From S010-17 sp036478895 (lineage in GTDB: Bacteria; Bacteroidota; Bacteroidia; Flavobacteriales; Flavobacteriaceae): 64,000 nt of DNA. The stretch is from NCBI GenBank assembly GCA_036478895.1, contig JAZGEV010000011.1:1-64000 (forward strand). The letters are read 5' to 3'. Both the position numbers and the translations under genes were made by a program. This document shows, piece by piece, positions 51,121 to 60,144 of the stretch; within the stretch, counting starts at the first letter, position 1; each line of letters opens with the position of its first letter. The notes under the pieces are model-generated. The model was given only the letters and a program-made list of their open reading frames with translations, was not told where the DNA came from and did not search any database.

Positions 51121-51630
51121 ATGACTACAAAAACATCCAAAGAATCGCTTACAATATTAACCGATATGGTTTTACCAGGTGAAACAAATGCCTTAAATAA
51201 CCTTTTTGGAGGTGAAATTTTAGCACGTATGGATCGCGCATCTAGCATATCGGCTCAACGACATTCTAGAAGAATTGTGGTTACTGCATCGGTAAATCAT
51301 GTGGCTTTTACAAAGGCAGTTCCTGTTGGTTCTGTGGTTACAATAGAATCAAAAGTGTCACGTGCTTTCAACAGTTCTATGGAGATTTTTGTTGATGTTT
51401 GGATTGAAGATAGAGAATCTCAAGAACGGACAAAAGTAAACGAAGGAATTTATACGTTTGTAGCTGTAGATCGTACTGGATCTCCCGTAAAAGTGCCACA
51501 AATAAAACCAGAAACAGCCTTAGAAAAAGAGCGTTATGAAGGTGCTTTACGAAGAAAACAATTGAGTTTATTACTATCAGGTAAAATAAAACCTAGTGAA
51601 GCTACAGAGCTGAAAGCCTTATTTGAATAA
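51121..51630 (+). CDS. Acyl-CoA thioesterase (hotdog fold, YciA/ACOT type)
   Basis: A 169-residue hotdog-fold thioesterase. The helix motif PGETNALNNLFGGEILARMD (about 18-37) contains the Asn and Gly-Gly of acyl-CoA thioesterases, followed by VVTASVNHVAFTKAVPVGS. It cleaves acyl-CoA to free acid and CoA. A C-terminal helix rich in Lys and Leu extends the domain. Single-gene unit. Confidence 0.9.
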   Translation: MTTKTSKESLTILTDMVLPGETNALNNLFGGEILARMDRASSISAQRHSRRIVVTASVNHVAFTKAVPVGSVVTIESKVSRAFNSSMEIFVDVWIEDRESQERTKVNEGIYTFVAVDRTGSPVKVPQIKPETALEKERYEGALRRKQLSLLLSGKIKPSEATELKALFE

Positions 51631-51892
51631 GAAAGAATCTGAAACCTCTGAAACGAGTTCAGGGCAGGCAAGTTCAGATTAACGTGTAAATACATTAACT
51701 AAAATGTGGAAATAGAACCTTGAACAACATCAAGATTGATGAACTAAATAAGGTATTAGAATCTTTAATAAAAAATGAAATTAATTATTAAGATTATAAG
51801 CAGAAATTTGTTAATACTTTTCTATTTTTGATTCTATTAGCTTTCAAAATGATGTTACAAAATGATATATTTGTAATTCATAAAACTATACA
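51631..51892. other. Spacer with repeat traces and a possible peptide scrap
   Basis: Contains GAAACGAGTTCAGGGCAGGCAAGTTCAG-like sequence (two GTTCAG units, 51657-51680) and a 24-codon plus-strand frame (51720-51791) reading NNIKIDELNKVLESLIKNEI without a usable start, perhaps a scrap of a lost gene. The mutS -7 element TATATTTG is at 51866-51873. Confidence 0.4.
51866..51873 (+). promoter_or_regulatory. -7 element before mutS
   Basis: TATATTTG (TAnnTTTG), 19 bases before the ATG at 51893. Confidence 0.55.
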
Positions 51893-54499
51893 ATGGCCAA
51901 ACCAAAAAGAGTAACGCCTTTAATGAAACAATACAACGCAATTAAGGTGAAATATCCCGATGCGATGTTACTTTTTAGAGTAGGCGATTTCTACGAAACC
52001 TTTGGTGAAGATGCAAAAAAAGCAGCCAAAATATTAAACATTACCTTAACAAAACGTGGCGCAGGATCGGATAGTGAAACGGCTTTGGCTGGGTTTCCAC
52101 ATCACTCTATAAACACGTATTTACCTAAATTGGTGAAAGCTGGTTTGCGTGTGGCTATTTGCGATCAACTGGAAGATCCAAAACAAACCAAAACCATTGT
52201 AAAACGTGGCGTAACCGAATTAGTCACTCCTGGAGTTGCATTAAATGCCGATATTTTACAAGCCAAGAGTAATAATTTTTTAGCCGCAATTCATTTTTCA
52301 AAAAAGCAACAAATTGGTGTTTCGTTTTTAGATATTTCTACAGGTGAATTCTTAACATCGCAAGGCAATGCAGAATATATAGACAAGTTATTGCAAAATT
52401 TTAAACCTAGCGAAATATTAGTACAAAAACAGTTTAAAAAACGCTTTTCGGATTCGTTTGGAGATCGGTTTCAAACCTTCTATTTGGACGATTGGGTTTT
52501 TCAAACCGATTATGCTAATGAGACTTTAAACGATCATTTTAACATAAAATCACTGAAAGGTTTTGGAATTGATGATCTGGATTATGGTGTTATATCGGCT
52601 GGCGTAATTTTGTATTATTTGTCCGAAACCCAACATCACAAATTAGCTCACATTACTGCTATTAAACGTATAGTTGCCGATGATTTTATTTGGATGGACC
52701 GCTTTACAATTCGTAATTTAGAACTGTATTATTCAACAGCCGATGAAGCCGTAACTTTACTTGATGTGATTGATAATACCATTTCACCAATGGGCGGACG
52801 TTTATTAAAACGTTGGCTGGCTTTGCCTTTAAAAAACATAAAAGCCATTCAAAATCGTCATGAAGTGGTGAAATATTTAATTGATGAAACTGCTTTTTAT
52901 AAAACGGCAAGCTATCAAATAAATCAGATAAGTGATATTGAGCGTCTTATTTCTAAAGTAGCAACGGGAAAAATAAATCCACGTGACGTAGTACTTTTAA
53001 AAGATTCGCTTAAAGCCATTTTACCCATTAAAGAAGCTGCAATGTTAAGTAAAAATAAAGCCTTAGCAGATTTGGGTAAACAATTACATACCTGTAGTGA
53101 TTTAATTGCAGAAATTTCGCGTGTTTTAAATGCCAATTCTCCTGTACATATTTCAAAAGGCAATGCTATTGCAAGTGGTGTCAATAAAGAACTCGATGAG
53201 TTGCGAGGCATCTCTAATTCTGGCAAAGACTATTTGGATAAAATGCTGCAACGCGAAACCGAACGTACCGGAATTACATCACTAAAAATTGCATCTAATA
53301 ACGTTTTTGGATACTATATAGAAGTTAGAAATCGTTTTAAGGATCAAGTGCCCGAAGAATGGATTAGAAAGCAAACCTTAGTATCTGCCGAACGTTATAT
53401 TACTGAAGAATTAAAAGAATACGAAGCCAAAATTTTAGGTGCCGAAGAGAAAATTAGTGCCTTAGAATTTGACTTATTTCAAGACTTATTACACTTTTTA
53501 ATTAAGTATTTATTACCTGTTCAAAAAAATGCACAGCTCATAGCTAAGTTAGATTGCTTGTGTTCCTTTGCAAAAACTGCCGTCGATAATAATTACACAC
53601 GACCAATTATGGATGAATCTACCGATTTGGAAATTAAAAATGGAAGGCATCCTGTTATCGAAAAACAATTACCAATTGGTGAAGAATATATTGCAAACGA
53701 TGTGGTTTTAAACCGAAATCAACAGCAAATAATAATGATTACTGGTCCAAATATGAGTGGTAAGTCAGCTATTTTAAGACAAACAGCTTTAATTGTTTTA
53801 TTGGCGCAAATGGGTTCTTATGTGCCTGCTCAAAATGCAAGAATTGGTGTAGTTGATAAAATTTTTACACGAGTTGGCGCTAGTGATAATATTTCTATGG
53901 GCGAATCTACTTTTATGGTAGAAATGAATGAAACGGCAAGTATTTTGAATAATTTATCAGATAGAAGTTTAATTTTACTAGATGAAATTGGAAGAGGAAC
54001 AAGTACTTATGATGGGATTTCTATTGCTTGGGCAATCGCCGAATATCTACACGAACATCCAACAAAAGCCAAAACATTATTCGCCACGCATTATCATGAA
54101 TTAAACGATATGACCGAAACGTTTAAACGCATTAAAAACTTTAATGTATCGGTAAAAGAATTGAAAGATAATGTGATTTTCTTACGTAAATTAGTGCCTG
54201 GTGGAAGCGAGCATAGTTTTGGTATTCACGTAGCAAAATTGGCTGGAATGCCAACTTTAGTCATTCATAAAGCAAATAAAATATTAAAGCGTTTAGAAAA
54301 AAGTCATTCTTCTGATGAGATAAAAGAAAAATTAAAAACAGCTGCAACGGAAGATGTTCAGCTTAGTTTTTTTAAATTGGATGATCCGCTATTGGAAAAT
54401 ATAAAGGAGGAATTAATAGCAATAGATGTAAATACCTTAACGCCTATTGAAGCTTTAATGAAATTAAACGAAATTAAACGTATGCTTGGTGAAAAATGA
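51893..54499 (+). CDS. mutS: DNA mismatch repair protein MutS
   Basis: An 868-residue MutS of normal length: mismatch-binding domain with Phe33-Tyr-Glu35, connector, core/lever (with NVFGYYIEVRN and LVSAERYITEELKEYE), ATPase Walker A TGPNMSGKSAILRQTA (about 616-631), Walker B LILLDEIGRGTSTYDG (about 692-707) and FATHYHEL. It scans for mismatches and recruits MutL. The C-terminal dimerisation segment (LMKLNEIKRML) is present. MutL is not in the window. Confidence 0.97.
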   Translation: MAKPKRVTPLMKQYNAIKVKYPDAMLLFRVGDFYETFGEDAKKAAKILNITLTKRGAGSDSETALAGFPHHSINTYLPKLVKAGLRVAICDQLEDPKQTKTIVKRGVTELVTPGVALNADILQAKSNNFLAAIHFSKKQQIGVSFLDISTGEFLTSQGNAEYIDKLLQNFKPSEILVQKQFKKRFSDSFGDRFQTFYLDDWVFQTDYANETLNDHFNIKSLKGFGIDDLDYGVISAGVILYYLSETQHHKLAHITAIKRIVADDFIWMDRFTIRNLELYYSTADEAVTLLDVIDNTISPMGGRLLKRWLALPLKNIKAIQNRHEVVKYLIDETAFYKTASYQINQISDIERLISKVATGKINPRDVVLLKDSLKAILPIKEAAMLSKNKALADLGKQLHTCSDLIAEISRVLNANSPVHISKGNAIASGVNKELDELRGISNSGKDYLDKMLQRETERTGITSLKIASNNVFGYYIEVRNRFKDQVPEEWIRKQTLVSAERYITEELKEYEAKILGAEEKISALEFDLFQDLLHFLIKYLLPVQKNAQLIAKLDCLCSFAKTAVDNNYTRPIMDESTDLEIKNGRHPVIEKQLPIGEEYIANDVVLNRNQQQIIMITGPNMSGKSAILRQTALIVLLAQMGSYVPAQNARIGVVDKIFTRVGASDNISMGESTFMVEMNETASILNNLSDRSLILLDEIGRGTSTYDGISIAWAIAEYLHEHPTKAKTLFATHYHELNDMTETFKRIKNFNVSVKELKDNVIFLRKLVPGGSEHSFGIHVAKLAGMPTLVIHKANKILKRLEKSHSSDEIKEKLKTAATEDVQLSFFKLDDPLLENIKEELIAIDVNTLTPIEALMKLNEIKRMLGEK

Positions 54500-54510
54500 T
54501 GGTTGTAAGA

Positions 54511-54545
54511 CACTAGATCGCTTTGCTGAAGTAGAAATCAAGACA
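54511..54545. repeat. Spacer repeat of the AGACCGCTTCGCT family after mutS
   Basis: AGACACTAGATCGCTTTGCT followed by GAAGTAGAAATCAAGAC, between the convergent mutS and YbjQ genes. Same family as 37310, 60593 and 61671. Confidence 0.5.
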
Positions 54546-54575
54546 AAATTAAAGTCTCTTAGTTTTAATAAAAAA

Positions 54576-54851
54576 TTACTGCACAAAAACAGCTGTTCCA
54601 GTTATAGACACTACAGTTTGGTAACGTTGTTCTAAAAACTCAATATCTACTTTAATTCCAATAATTGCATTGGCTTTTAAATTGGCTGCGTGTTGTTTTA
54701 TTTGCTGAAAAGCTTCTTCTTTTGCATTTCCAATATTGGCTTCTAAATCGTCTTTCCAAACGGATTGTTTGTTGGTAGAAACCCCTGTAACGATGCCTAA
54801 ATAATCGGCTATTTTAAAACCTTCAATTGAATTGGATGTTGTTAATATCAT
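54576..54851 (-). CDS. YbjQ family protein (heavy-metal-binding-like domain)
   Basis: A 91-residue YbjQ/UPF0145 protein (PF01906): MILTTSNSIEGFKIADYLGI, the AFQQIKQHAANLKANAIIGI helix and the end VSITGTAVFV. Members form pentameric beta/alpha rings; heavy-metal binding has been proposed only from sequence. Upstream of it lies the hemolysin III family gene, but no shared role is known. Confidence 0.92.
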   Translation of the reverse strand: MILTTSNSIEGFKIADYLGIVTGVSTNKQSVWKDDLEANIGNAKEEAFQQIKQHAANLKANAIIGIKVDIEFLEQRYQTVVSITGTAVFVQ

Positions 54852-54880
54852 TGATTTTTATTTTTGGTGAAAATACAAAA

Positions 54881-55531
54881 TCAAACGTTTAAAACATAAA
54901 AATAAACGGAAACAAAATGACAAAAACTACCTATTAAAACAAAGACATGAAAAATGGCATGATTAAATTTTAATTTATTAATGCTATATAGAATAGCGCC
55001 AATAGTATATGAAATTCCGCCTGCAAATAACCATTGAACACCTTCGGTAGGTAAGCTAATGAGTAATGGCTTAATGGCAAATACAATAATCCAACCCATA
55101 AAAACATACATTAATGTTGATAATTTATCAAATTTACCTGTAAAAAATAATTTAAGGATTACACCTGTTAAAGCTAAAAACCAAGTAATGCCAAATATCC
55201 ACCAACCTGTTTTACCATGCAAGGTTACCAATGTAAAAGGCGTATAAGTACCAGCAATTAGTACATAAATTGATGCGTGATCAAAAATATTTAATCGTTT
55301 CCTAATTTTAGGGTCTTTTGCATTATGGAAAAAAGTAGACGCTGCATATAAAATGATTAAGCTAACTCCAAAAATACTAAAACTCACTATATGCCAAACA
55401 TCACCAAGCTTACTTGCTTTTACAATTAAAAAAACCGTAGCAACAATACTTGCAATTAAACCAAAACCGTGTGTTAAAACGTTTAATTTTTCTTCTTTTG
55501 GTTCGTAAATTTTTGAGACATAACCTTTCAT
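54881..55531 (-). CDS. Hemolysin III family membrane protein (TrhA/PAQR)
   Basis: A 216-residue seven-helix protein of the hemolysin III/PAQR family. The conserved residues are in place: LNVLTHGFGLIAS, a Ser-x3-His in YAASTFFH, FDHASIYVLIAGTYTPF, and HAIFHVFVLIGSFCHF with the two zinc-type histidines. Bacterial members influence membrane fatty-acid balance; true haemolytic activity is doubtful. It overlaps nothing and starts 30 bases after the YbjQ gene ends on the same strand. Confidence 0.92.
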   Translation of the reverse strand: MKGYVSKIYEPKEEKLNVLTHGFGLIASIVATVFLIVKASKLGDVWHIVSFSIFGVSLIILYAASTFFHNAKDPKIRKRLNIFDHASIYVLIAGTYTPFTLVTLHGKTGWWIFGITWFLALTGVILKLFFTGKFDKLSTLMYVFMGWIIVFAIKPLLISLPTEGVQWLFAGGISYTIGAILYSINKLKFNHAIFHVFVLIGSFCHFVSVYFYVLNV

Positions 55532-55665
55532 ATAATGAGCTTAACTATAATTAACTCTCTTATTTGTAAAATAGTATAGTTACATTGTTTATTCCTACGG
55601 AATTGAGTATTTATATTAAGTGGGTTTTGATATAAAAAACTAATATTGAAGTTAGTAATTAGCTA

Positions 55666-55752
55666 TTATTTTATTGATTGTTGGGTGTAGTTTTTTGTTT
55701 CCATAATCTTTGATTTAATTACCTCTATAAGTTCTTTTCTATAAAACACACT
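55666..55752 (-). other. Short coding-like scrap in the gap before the attC-like palindrome
   Basis: The minus strand reads VFYRKELIEVIKSKIMETKN then YTQQSIK and a stop at 55666, open for 28 codons without a good start. It may be the tail of a lost gene or chance. The rest of 55532-55835 is AT-rich and shows nothing further. Confidence 0.25.
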
Positions 55753-55835
55753 TTATTTGTTAAATCATTTTTTTGAAAGAATTTTGAACAATATTTGACA
55801 GAATTCTTAAATTAAAGGTATTGATTTTTTATGAT

Positions 55836-55967
55836 GTCTAACGTTCTATGTAAGCGTAGTTGCGGATTTCAAGGCACTTACCTTTCAATTAATCACTAAA
55901 CTTTGTTCAAAGATACAAACTTTGAATTTATCACAAAACCCGCAATTACGTTTACATTTTGTTGGCA
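55836..55967 (-). repeat. attC-like imperfect palindrome (132 bases)
   Basis: Arms GTCTAACGTTCTATGTAAGC (55836-55855, continuing GTAGTTGCGGATTT) and AAACCCGCAATTACGTTTAC (55936-55955, continuing ATTTTGTTGGCA) pair imperfectly over about 30 bases, with a small inner stem TTCAAAG/CTTTGAA. Read on the minus strand it ends in GTTAGAC, a perfect GTTRRRY core, while the other end TGCCAAC deviates from RYYYAAC at two positions. It lies right after the stop of a minus-strand gene, as an attC site would. No integrase is in the window. Confidence 0.45.
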
Positions 55968-55972
55968 TTTCG

Positions 55973-56455
55973 TTATTTATTTTTCCGTTTTATATCCATC
56001 ACTCTCTGTTCGAAACTTACTTTATTCGTTAATGGGTTTTCATATTTACTGAATTTTTCATTGAGAAATTTATTATGTTTTGCCCGTTTTTGTTTAATCA
56101 AATCATAATGCGTAAACCTTGTCCAAAGAATTGATTTTAATACTGTTTTGGTTTCATTCCACATTTGCATTTCTACAAGAATATCGCTTACATTCCATTC
56201 TAAAATTGTTGTTTGAATAATTGCTTTTTCCATTAAAAGTGCTGGAATGAAATAAGCGATTTGATTTTGTGTTACAAACCAACTTATTCCTTTTTTCTTT
56301 GCATATTCGTAAACATTAAAATCATAAATATTCATCAAATGATTTTCTCTTTCGTTTATGAAATAGTCAATATATTTTGAATTATTTAAGTGATTAAAAG
56401 GGTCACAGTCTGGAAAACGAACAATTATAGTACTTTCAGGTGTTTTAGTTTTCAT
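55973..56455 (-). CDS. Acyl-CoA thioesterase (4HBT hotdog family)
   Basis: A 160-residue hotdog protein of the 4-hydroxybenzoyl-CoA thioesterase type, with RFPDCDPFNHLNNSKYIDYF (about 13-32) carrying the catalytic Asp and the HLNN motif, then the usual strands to a basic end (KRKNK). Overlaps the preceding flavin-oxidase-like gene by 4 bases (ATGA), so the two are translationally coupled. The attC-like palindrome starts 6 bases after its stop. Confidence 0.85.
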   Translation of the reverse strand: MKTKTPESTIIVRFPDCDPFNHLNNSKYIDYFINERENHLMNIYDFNVYEYAKKKGISWFVTQNQIAYFIPALLMEKAIIQTTILEWNVSDILVEMQMWNETKTVLKSILWTRFTHYDLIKQKRAKHNKFLNEKFSKYENPLTNKVSFEQRVMDIKRKNK

Positions 56456-56940
56456 AATAAATTTTTTGTCATTTTTCCAATATTTATCCCTTCTGCTTTT
56501 GTGAATTTCATTTCACGAACAAATTCCATTTCTCCCCAAAGATATGTGTTTCCTTTTAGCCCTTTGGTTGTTCGCATTCGTCTATTTAGCCTTGAAATTT
56601 CTATTTCTGTTGCTTTTCTTTTTTCTCCTAATTCTCCATAAAGTCTAATTGCAGGATATTCACTAAATTTAAGTTTGTAAAGTGCTTTTATCCAAAACCA
56701 TTTACTGCTATTAACTCCTAAAACACAAATGTTTTTATTTGTTTTAATATTTTCTGGAATTTTTTTCGGAAACTTTTCAAAATAAAAACCAGTTTGGTCT
56801 TTGTTTAAAAATACTGTTCCGATTGGTGTAACGGTTGGTTTATTGTCTTTATCAACTGATGCTATTGAAACAGACAAACTTGTTTTAAAACTTCTATTAA
56901 AATGCTTTTTAATTAGTTTCCAATTTGATTTTATATCCAT
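56452..56940 (-). CDS. Pyridoxamine 5'-phosphate oxidase-like protein
   Basis: A 162-residue protein of the PNPOx-like split-barrel family: SLSVSIASVDKDNKPTVTPI at the N-terminus, FYFEKFPKKIPENIKTNKNI and VLGVNSSKWFWIKALYKL. Such proteins bind FMN or F420; true PLP synthesis is unlikely because key PdxH residues are not evident. Translationally coupled to the thioesterase gene downstream, with the Crp/Fnr regulator gene 74 bases upstream in the same direction. Confidence 0.78.
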   Translation of the reverse strand: MDIKSNWKLIKKHFNRSFKTSLSVSIASVDKDNKPTVTPIGTVFLNKDQTGFYFEKFPKKIPENIKTNKNICVLGVNSSKWFWIKALYKLKFSEYPAIRLYGELGEKRKATEIEISRLNRRMRTTKGLKGNTYLWGEMEFVREMKFTKAEGINIGKMTKNLL

Positions 56941-57014
56941 AATTCTGTTAATTTAATGATTTTGCAAAGTTCTAAATAAATCATCACAAATCTTTTGACA
57001 TAAATCAAATTCGA

Positions 57015-57584
57015 TTATTTTTTTGCTCTTATTCTGCTTAAAGTTTCTTGTGTTATTCCTATATATGAGGCAATATCTCCTAATGAAATGTTTAATTCTA
57101 TTTCAGGGAATTGTTTTAATAAAAATTCATACCGCTCTTTTGCTGTTGCAAATTGAAGATAAACAACCCTTTGTTGTAATTGCAACATTATCCTTGTTGT
57201 TATTATTCTTGAAAATCGTTCAAAATCGTGATATTTTTTAGATAATCTATTCAATTTTTCACGTTTGAATTCTAATAAAATACTATTTTCGGTTAATTCA
57301 ATATAGTGTTCGCTTGGTTTTTTTAAAAAATAGCCTGTGATTGCACAGATGAATTCATTATTAAACGCAAACCAGTCTGTAATTAGTTTTCCGTCTTTTA
57401 AGTGATACGCTTTTGCACTTCCCTTATAAATGAAAAATAGTTTATCGGTATAATTTCCTTCTTTAACTAATTGAGTTCCTTTTTTAAGTTCTAAAACTCG
57501 TATATTTTCTTTCCATTCACCAACCGTTTCAATTGACAGATTTGAATACTCTTTTGTTATTTTTTTGATGATTTCATTTAACAT
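57015..57584 (-). CDS. Crp/Fnr family transcriptional regulator
   Basis: A 189-residue regulator: cyclic-nucleotide-binding-like domain (about 10-120, GTQLVKEGNYTDKLFFIYKG) and a C-terminal winged helix (about 140-189, SLGDIASYIGITQETLSRIR). Start at ATG 57584 (MLNEIIKK); an upstream ATG at 57668 would overlap RNase R by 26 bases. No Cys cluster for an iron-sulfur sensor is visible. It may control the flavin-oxidase/thioesterase pair just downstream; this is inferred from position. Confidence 0.88.
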   Translation of the reverse strand: MLNEIIKKITKEYSNLSIETVGEWKENIRVLELKKGTQLVKEGNYTDKLFFIYKGSAKAYHLKDGKLITDWFAFNNEFICAITGYFLKKPSEHYIELTENSILLEFKREKLNRLSKKYHDFERFSRIITTRIMLQLQQRVVYLQFATAKERYEFLLKQFPEIELNISLGDIASYIGITQETLSRIRAKK

Positions 57585-57642
57585 TGAGTTCTGTTTTTTA
57601 ATGAATGCCAACATGTATATATAAACAAATAATAAGTATAAC

Positions 57643-59922
57643 TTATTCAGAAATAAGCCAAAAATCAAGGTGTTTACGTTCTAAATCGGTTTTCTTAACC
57701 TTAACAGTTACCTCATCACCAAGTGTGTATTTATTTTGAGTGGCTTGTCCAACAATTGCGAATTGTTTTTCATCAAAGGTATAAAAATCATCTTTTATAT
57801 CGTTTAAACGCACCATGCCTTCACATTTATTTTCGATAATCTCTACATAAATTCCCCATTCGGTTACACCAGTAATTACACCAGTAAATTCTTCATTATT
57901 ATGGTCTTGCATATACTTTACTTGCATATACTTAATTGATGCACGCTCAGCTTTGGTTGCTAAATATTCTCGCTCTGATGAATGTTTACATTTTTCTTCA
58001 TAGTCTTTTTGATTTGGTGTATTTCCACCATCCAAATAATGTTGTAATAAACGATGTGTCATAACATCGGGATAACGTCTAATTGGTGACGTAAAATGAC
58101 TATAATAGTCAAATGCTAATCCGTAATGACCAATATTATCCGTTGTATAAACAGCTTTACTCATAGAGCGAATTGACAAGGTTTCAATCATATTTTGCTC
58201 TGCTTTTCCTTTTACATCGGTCAATAATTTATTGATGGATTGTGTGGTGTCTTTTCGAGAATTGGTATTGATTTTATACCCAAATTTTCCTATAACACGT
58301 TGTAAATCTTCTAATTTTGAAGCGTCTGGCTGATCGTGAATTCGGTACACAAATGTTTTTTTGGTTGGTGTTCCGTTTTTATTTCTTCCAATAAATTCAG
58401 CTACTTTTCGGTTTGCTAAAAGCATAAATTCTTCAATTAATTTATTAGCATCTTTGGATTCTTTAAAGTAAACGCCTGTTGGATTAAAATTGTCATCTAA
58501 ATTAAAACGCACCTCAACACGATCAAACGATAATGCGCCAGTATCCATACGTCTTCTACGTAAAATTTTAGCTAATTTATCCATTTTTAAGGTGGCAAAA
58601 GCAAGCTCTGGTGTGGTGTTATATTCTTTATCCGTTAAGGAAATATCCGCAGGAATTGTGAGGTTTAATTTGTTCTCGACTCCGCTCGAACTGACATTGT
58701 TATTCTTAGAACTTGGGTCAATAAAATTATTATTTTCTAAGATAACTTGTGCTTCTTCATAAGCAAAACGAGCATCAGAATAAATAATTGTTCTCCCAAA
58801 CCATTCGTTTAAAATGTGGGCTTTTTCATCCAGTTCAAAAACGGCAGAAAAGGTTAGTTTTTCTTCGTTTGGTCTTAGAGAACAGACGTTGTTTGATAAA
58901 ACTTCGGGCAACATTGGCACCACGCGATCTACCAAGTAAACCGATGTTGCTCTATTGTACGCTTCTTCTTCCAAAATAGTACCTTCTTGTACGTAATGAC
59001 TTACATCGGCAATGTGGATTCCTATTTCATAGTTCCCATTTTCTAAGATTCTAAATGATAAGGCATCATCAAAATCTTTGGCTGTTTTGGGATCTATTGT
59101 AAAAGTTAATATGTCTCTAAAATCGCGTCTTTTAGCAATTTCTGTTTCGGTAATTTTAATAGGTAATTTAGCAGCATCTTTTTCTACTTTTTCTGGAAAT
59201 TCATAGGGTAAATTATATTCCAATAATATAGAGTGAATCTCTGTATTATGATCGCCTGGCATACCTAAAACCTTGGTTATTTTTCCAAACGGATTTTTTG
59301 AATTTTCGGGCCAATCTGTTAAAGATACCAATACTTTTTCACCGTCTTTTGCGCCATTCATATGTTTCATTGCAACAAACAAATCGGCATACATTTTTTT
59401 ATCATCGGGTATTACAAAACCAAAATTTTTGTTCATTTGTAAAACACCTACATAGTCGGTTTTTTCTCTTTCAATAATTTCTACAATATCGCCTTCGGTT
59501 TTTTTATTTTTTCGTCTACTATAGACATAAACTTTTACCGTATCGTGATGTAATGCATGATTCATATTCCTTGACGGGATGTAAATATCTTGCTCTAAAT
59601 CATCGCAAATTACATACGCACCGCCACGAGAAGTAACATCTACTTTTCCAACATAATAATTGTCTGCTGCTACTATTTGAAACTTACCACGCTCTTTTTC
59701 TTCTATCTTTTTTTCGATACTTAGCGTTGCTAATTCCCGAACTACTTGATTTTTACCATCGGGATTATCCAATTCCAACTGGCTGGCAATTTGTTTGTAA
59801 TTGTAACTTTCTTTTGGGTTTTTATTTAACACGTCAAGTATTTTACGTGATAAATGTTTTATTTTATTTCCTGCTTTTTTCTTTTTGAAATTTTGCTGGA
59901 ATTTCTTTTTTCCTTTACTCAT
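57643..59922 (-). CDS. rnr: Ribonuclease R with an in-frame repeat-derived insert
   Basis: A 759-residue RNase R: basic N-terminus, winged-helix part (about 20-75), cold-shock domains (about 85-250), RNB catalytic domain (about 265-610, with FTIDPKTAKDFDDALSF carrying the metal-binding Asp residues and HYGLAFDYYSHFTSPIRRYP) and a C-terminal S1 domain (about 670-755). It degrades structured RNA 3' to 5'. At about residues 395-425 the sequence NNNFIDPSSKNNNVSSSGVE departs from the family; its DNA contains a copy of a dispersed intergenic palindrome (58672-58696). Promoter and leader hairpin are at 59981-60037. Confidence 0.95.
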   Translation of the reverse strand: MSKGKKKFQQNFKKKKAGNKIKHLSRKILDVLNKNPKESYNYKQIASQLELDNPDGKNQVVRELATLSIEKKIEEKERGKFQIVAADNYYVGKVDVTSRGGAYVICDDLEQDIYIPSRNMNHALHHDTVKVYVYSRRKNKKTEGDIVEIIEREKTDYVGVLQMNKNFGFVIPDDKKMYADLFVAMKHMNGAKDGEKVLVSLTDWPENSKNPFGKITKVLGMPGDHNTEIHSILLEYNLPYEFPEKVEKDAAKLPIKITETEIAKRRDFRDILTFTIDPKTAKDFDDALSFRILENGNYEIGIHIADVSHYVQEGTILEEEAYNRATSVYLVDRVVPMLPEVLSNNVCSLRPNEEKLTFSAVFELDEKAHILNEWFGRTIIYSDARFAYEEAQVILENNNFIDPSSKNNNVSSSGVENKLNLTIPADISLTDKEYNTTPELAFATLKMDKLAKILRRRRMDTGALSFDRVEVRFNLDDNFNPTGVYFKESKDANKLIEEFMLLANRKVAEFIGRNKNGTPTKKTFVYRIHDQPDASKLEDLQRVIGKFGYKINTNSRKDTTQSINKLLTDVKGKAEQNMIETLSIRSMSKAVYTTDNIGHYGLAFDYYSHFTSPIRRYPDVMTHRLLQHYLDGGNTPNQKDYEEKCKHSSEREYLATKAERASIKYMQVKYMQDHNNEEFTGVITGVTEWGIYVEIIENKCEGMVRLNDIKDDFYTFDEKQFAIVGQATQNKYTLGDEVTVKVKKTDLERKHLDFWLISE
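58672..58696. repeat. Dispersed palindromic spacer repeat located inside rnr
   Basis: On the minus strand the core reads TGTCAGTTCGAGCGGAGTCG followed by AGAAC and is translated in frame as VSSSGVEN. Near-identical cores lie between genes at 61822-61844 (TCTCGACTCCGCTCGATTTG then ACA) and, expanded, at 61746-61794. Confidence 0.8.
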
Positions 59923-59980
59923 TTAATTGTTTGTTTGATGTATTCATATTAATTCAGAATACTTTTTTATATGATGTTGA

Positions 59981-60011
59981 TTTTAAATAAACGAAGTGAG
60001 TTTATTTAAAA
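59981..60011. repeat. Perfect hairpin in the rnr leader
   Basis: TTTTAAATAAAC (59981-59992) and GTTTATTTAAAA (60000-60011) form a perfect 12-base stem with loop GAAGTGA. It lies between the likely -7 element (60030-60037) and the rnr ATG at 59922, so it would be in the 5' leader of the mRNA. Confidence 0.65.
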
Positions 60012-60029
60012 TACCATCGTTAAGTTTAG

Positions 60030-60037
60030 CAAAGATA
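60030..60037 (-). promoter_or_regulatory. -7 element before rnr
   Basis: Reads TATCTTTG on the minus strand (TAnnTTTG), 107 bases before the ATG at 59922. Confidence 0.45.
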
Positions 60038-60115
60038 GTTTATTTTTTTAAATTGATAACTTTATAAAAATTGATAACTAATTCAAAAGGTTTTAAAAAA
60101 ATCAATTATTTAAAT

Positions 60116-60123
60116 TAAATTTG
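60116..60123 (+). promoter_or_regulatory. -7 element before rpiB
   Basis: TAAATTTG (TAnnTTTG), 21 bases before the ATG at 60145. Confidence 0.5.
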
Positions 60124-60144
60124 CTGATAACCTAAACTAAACTA

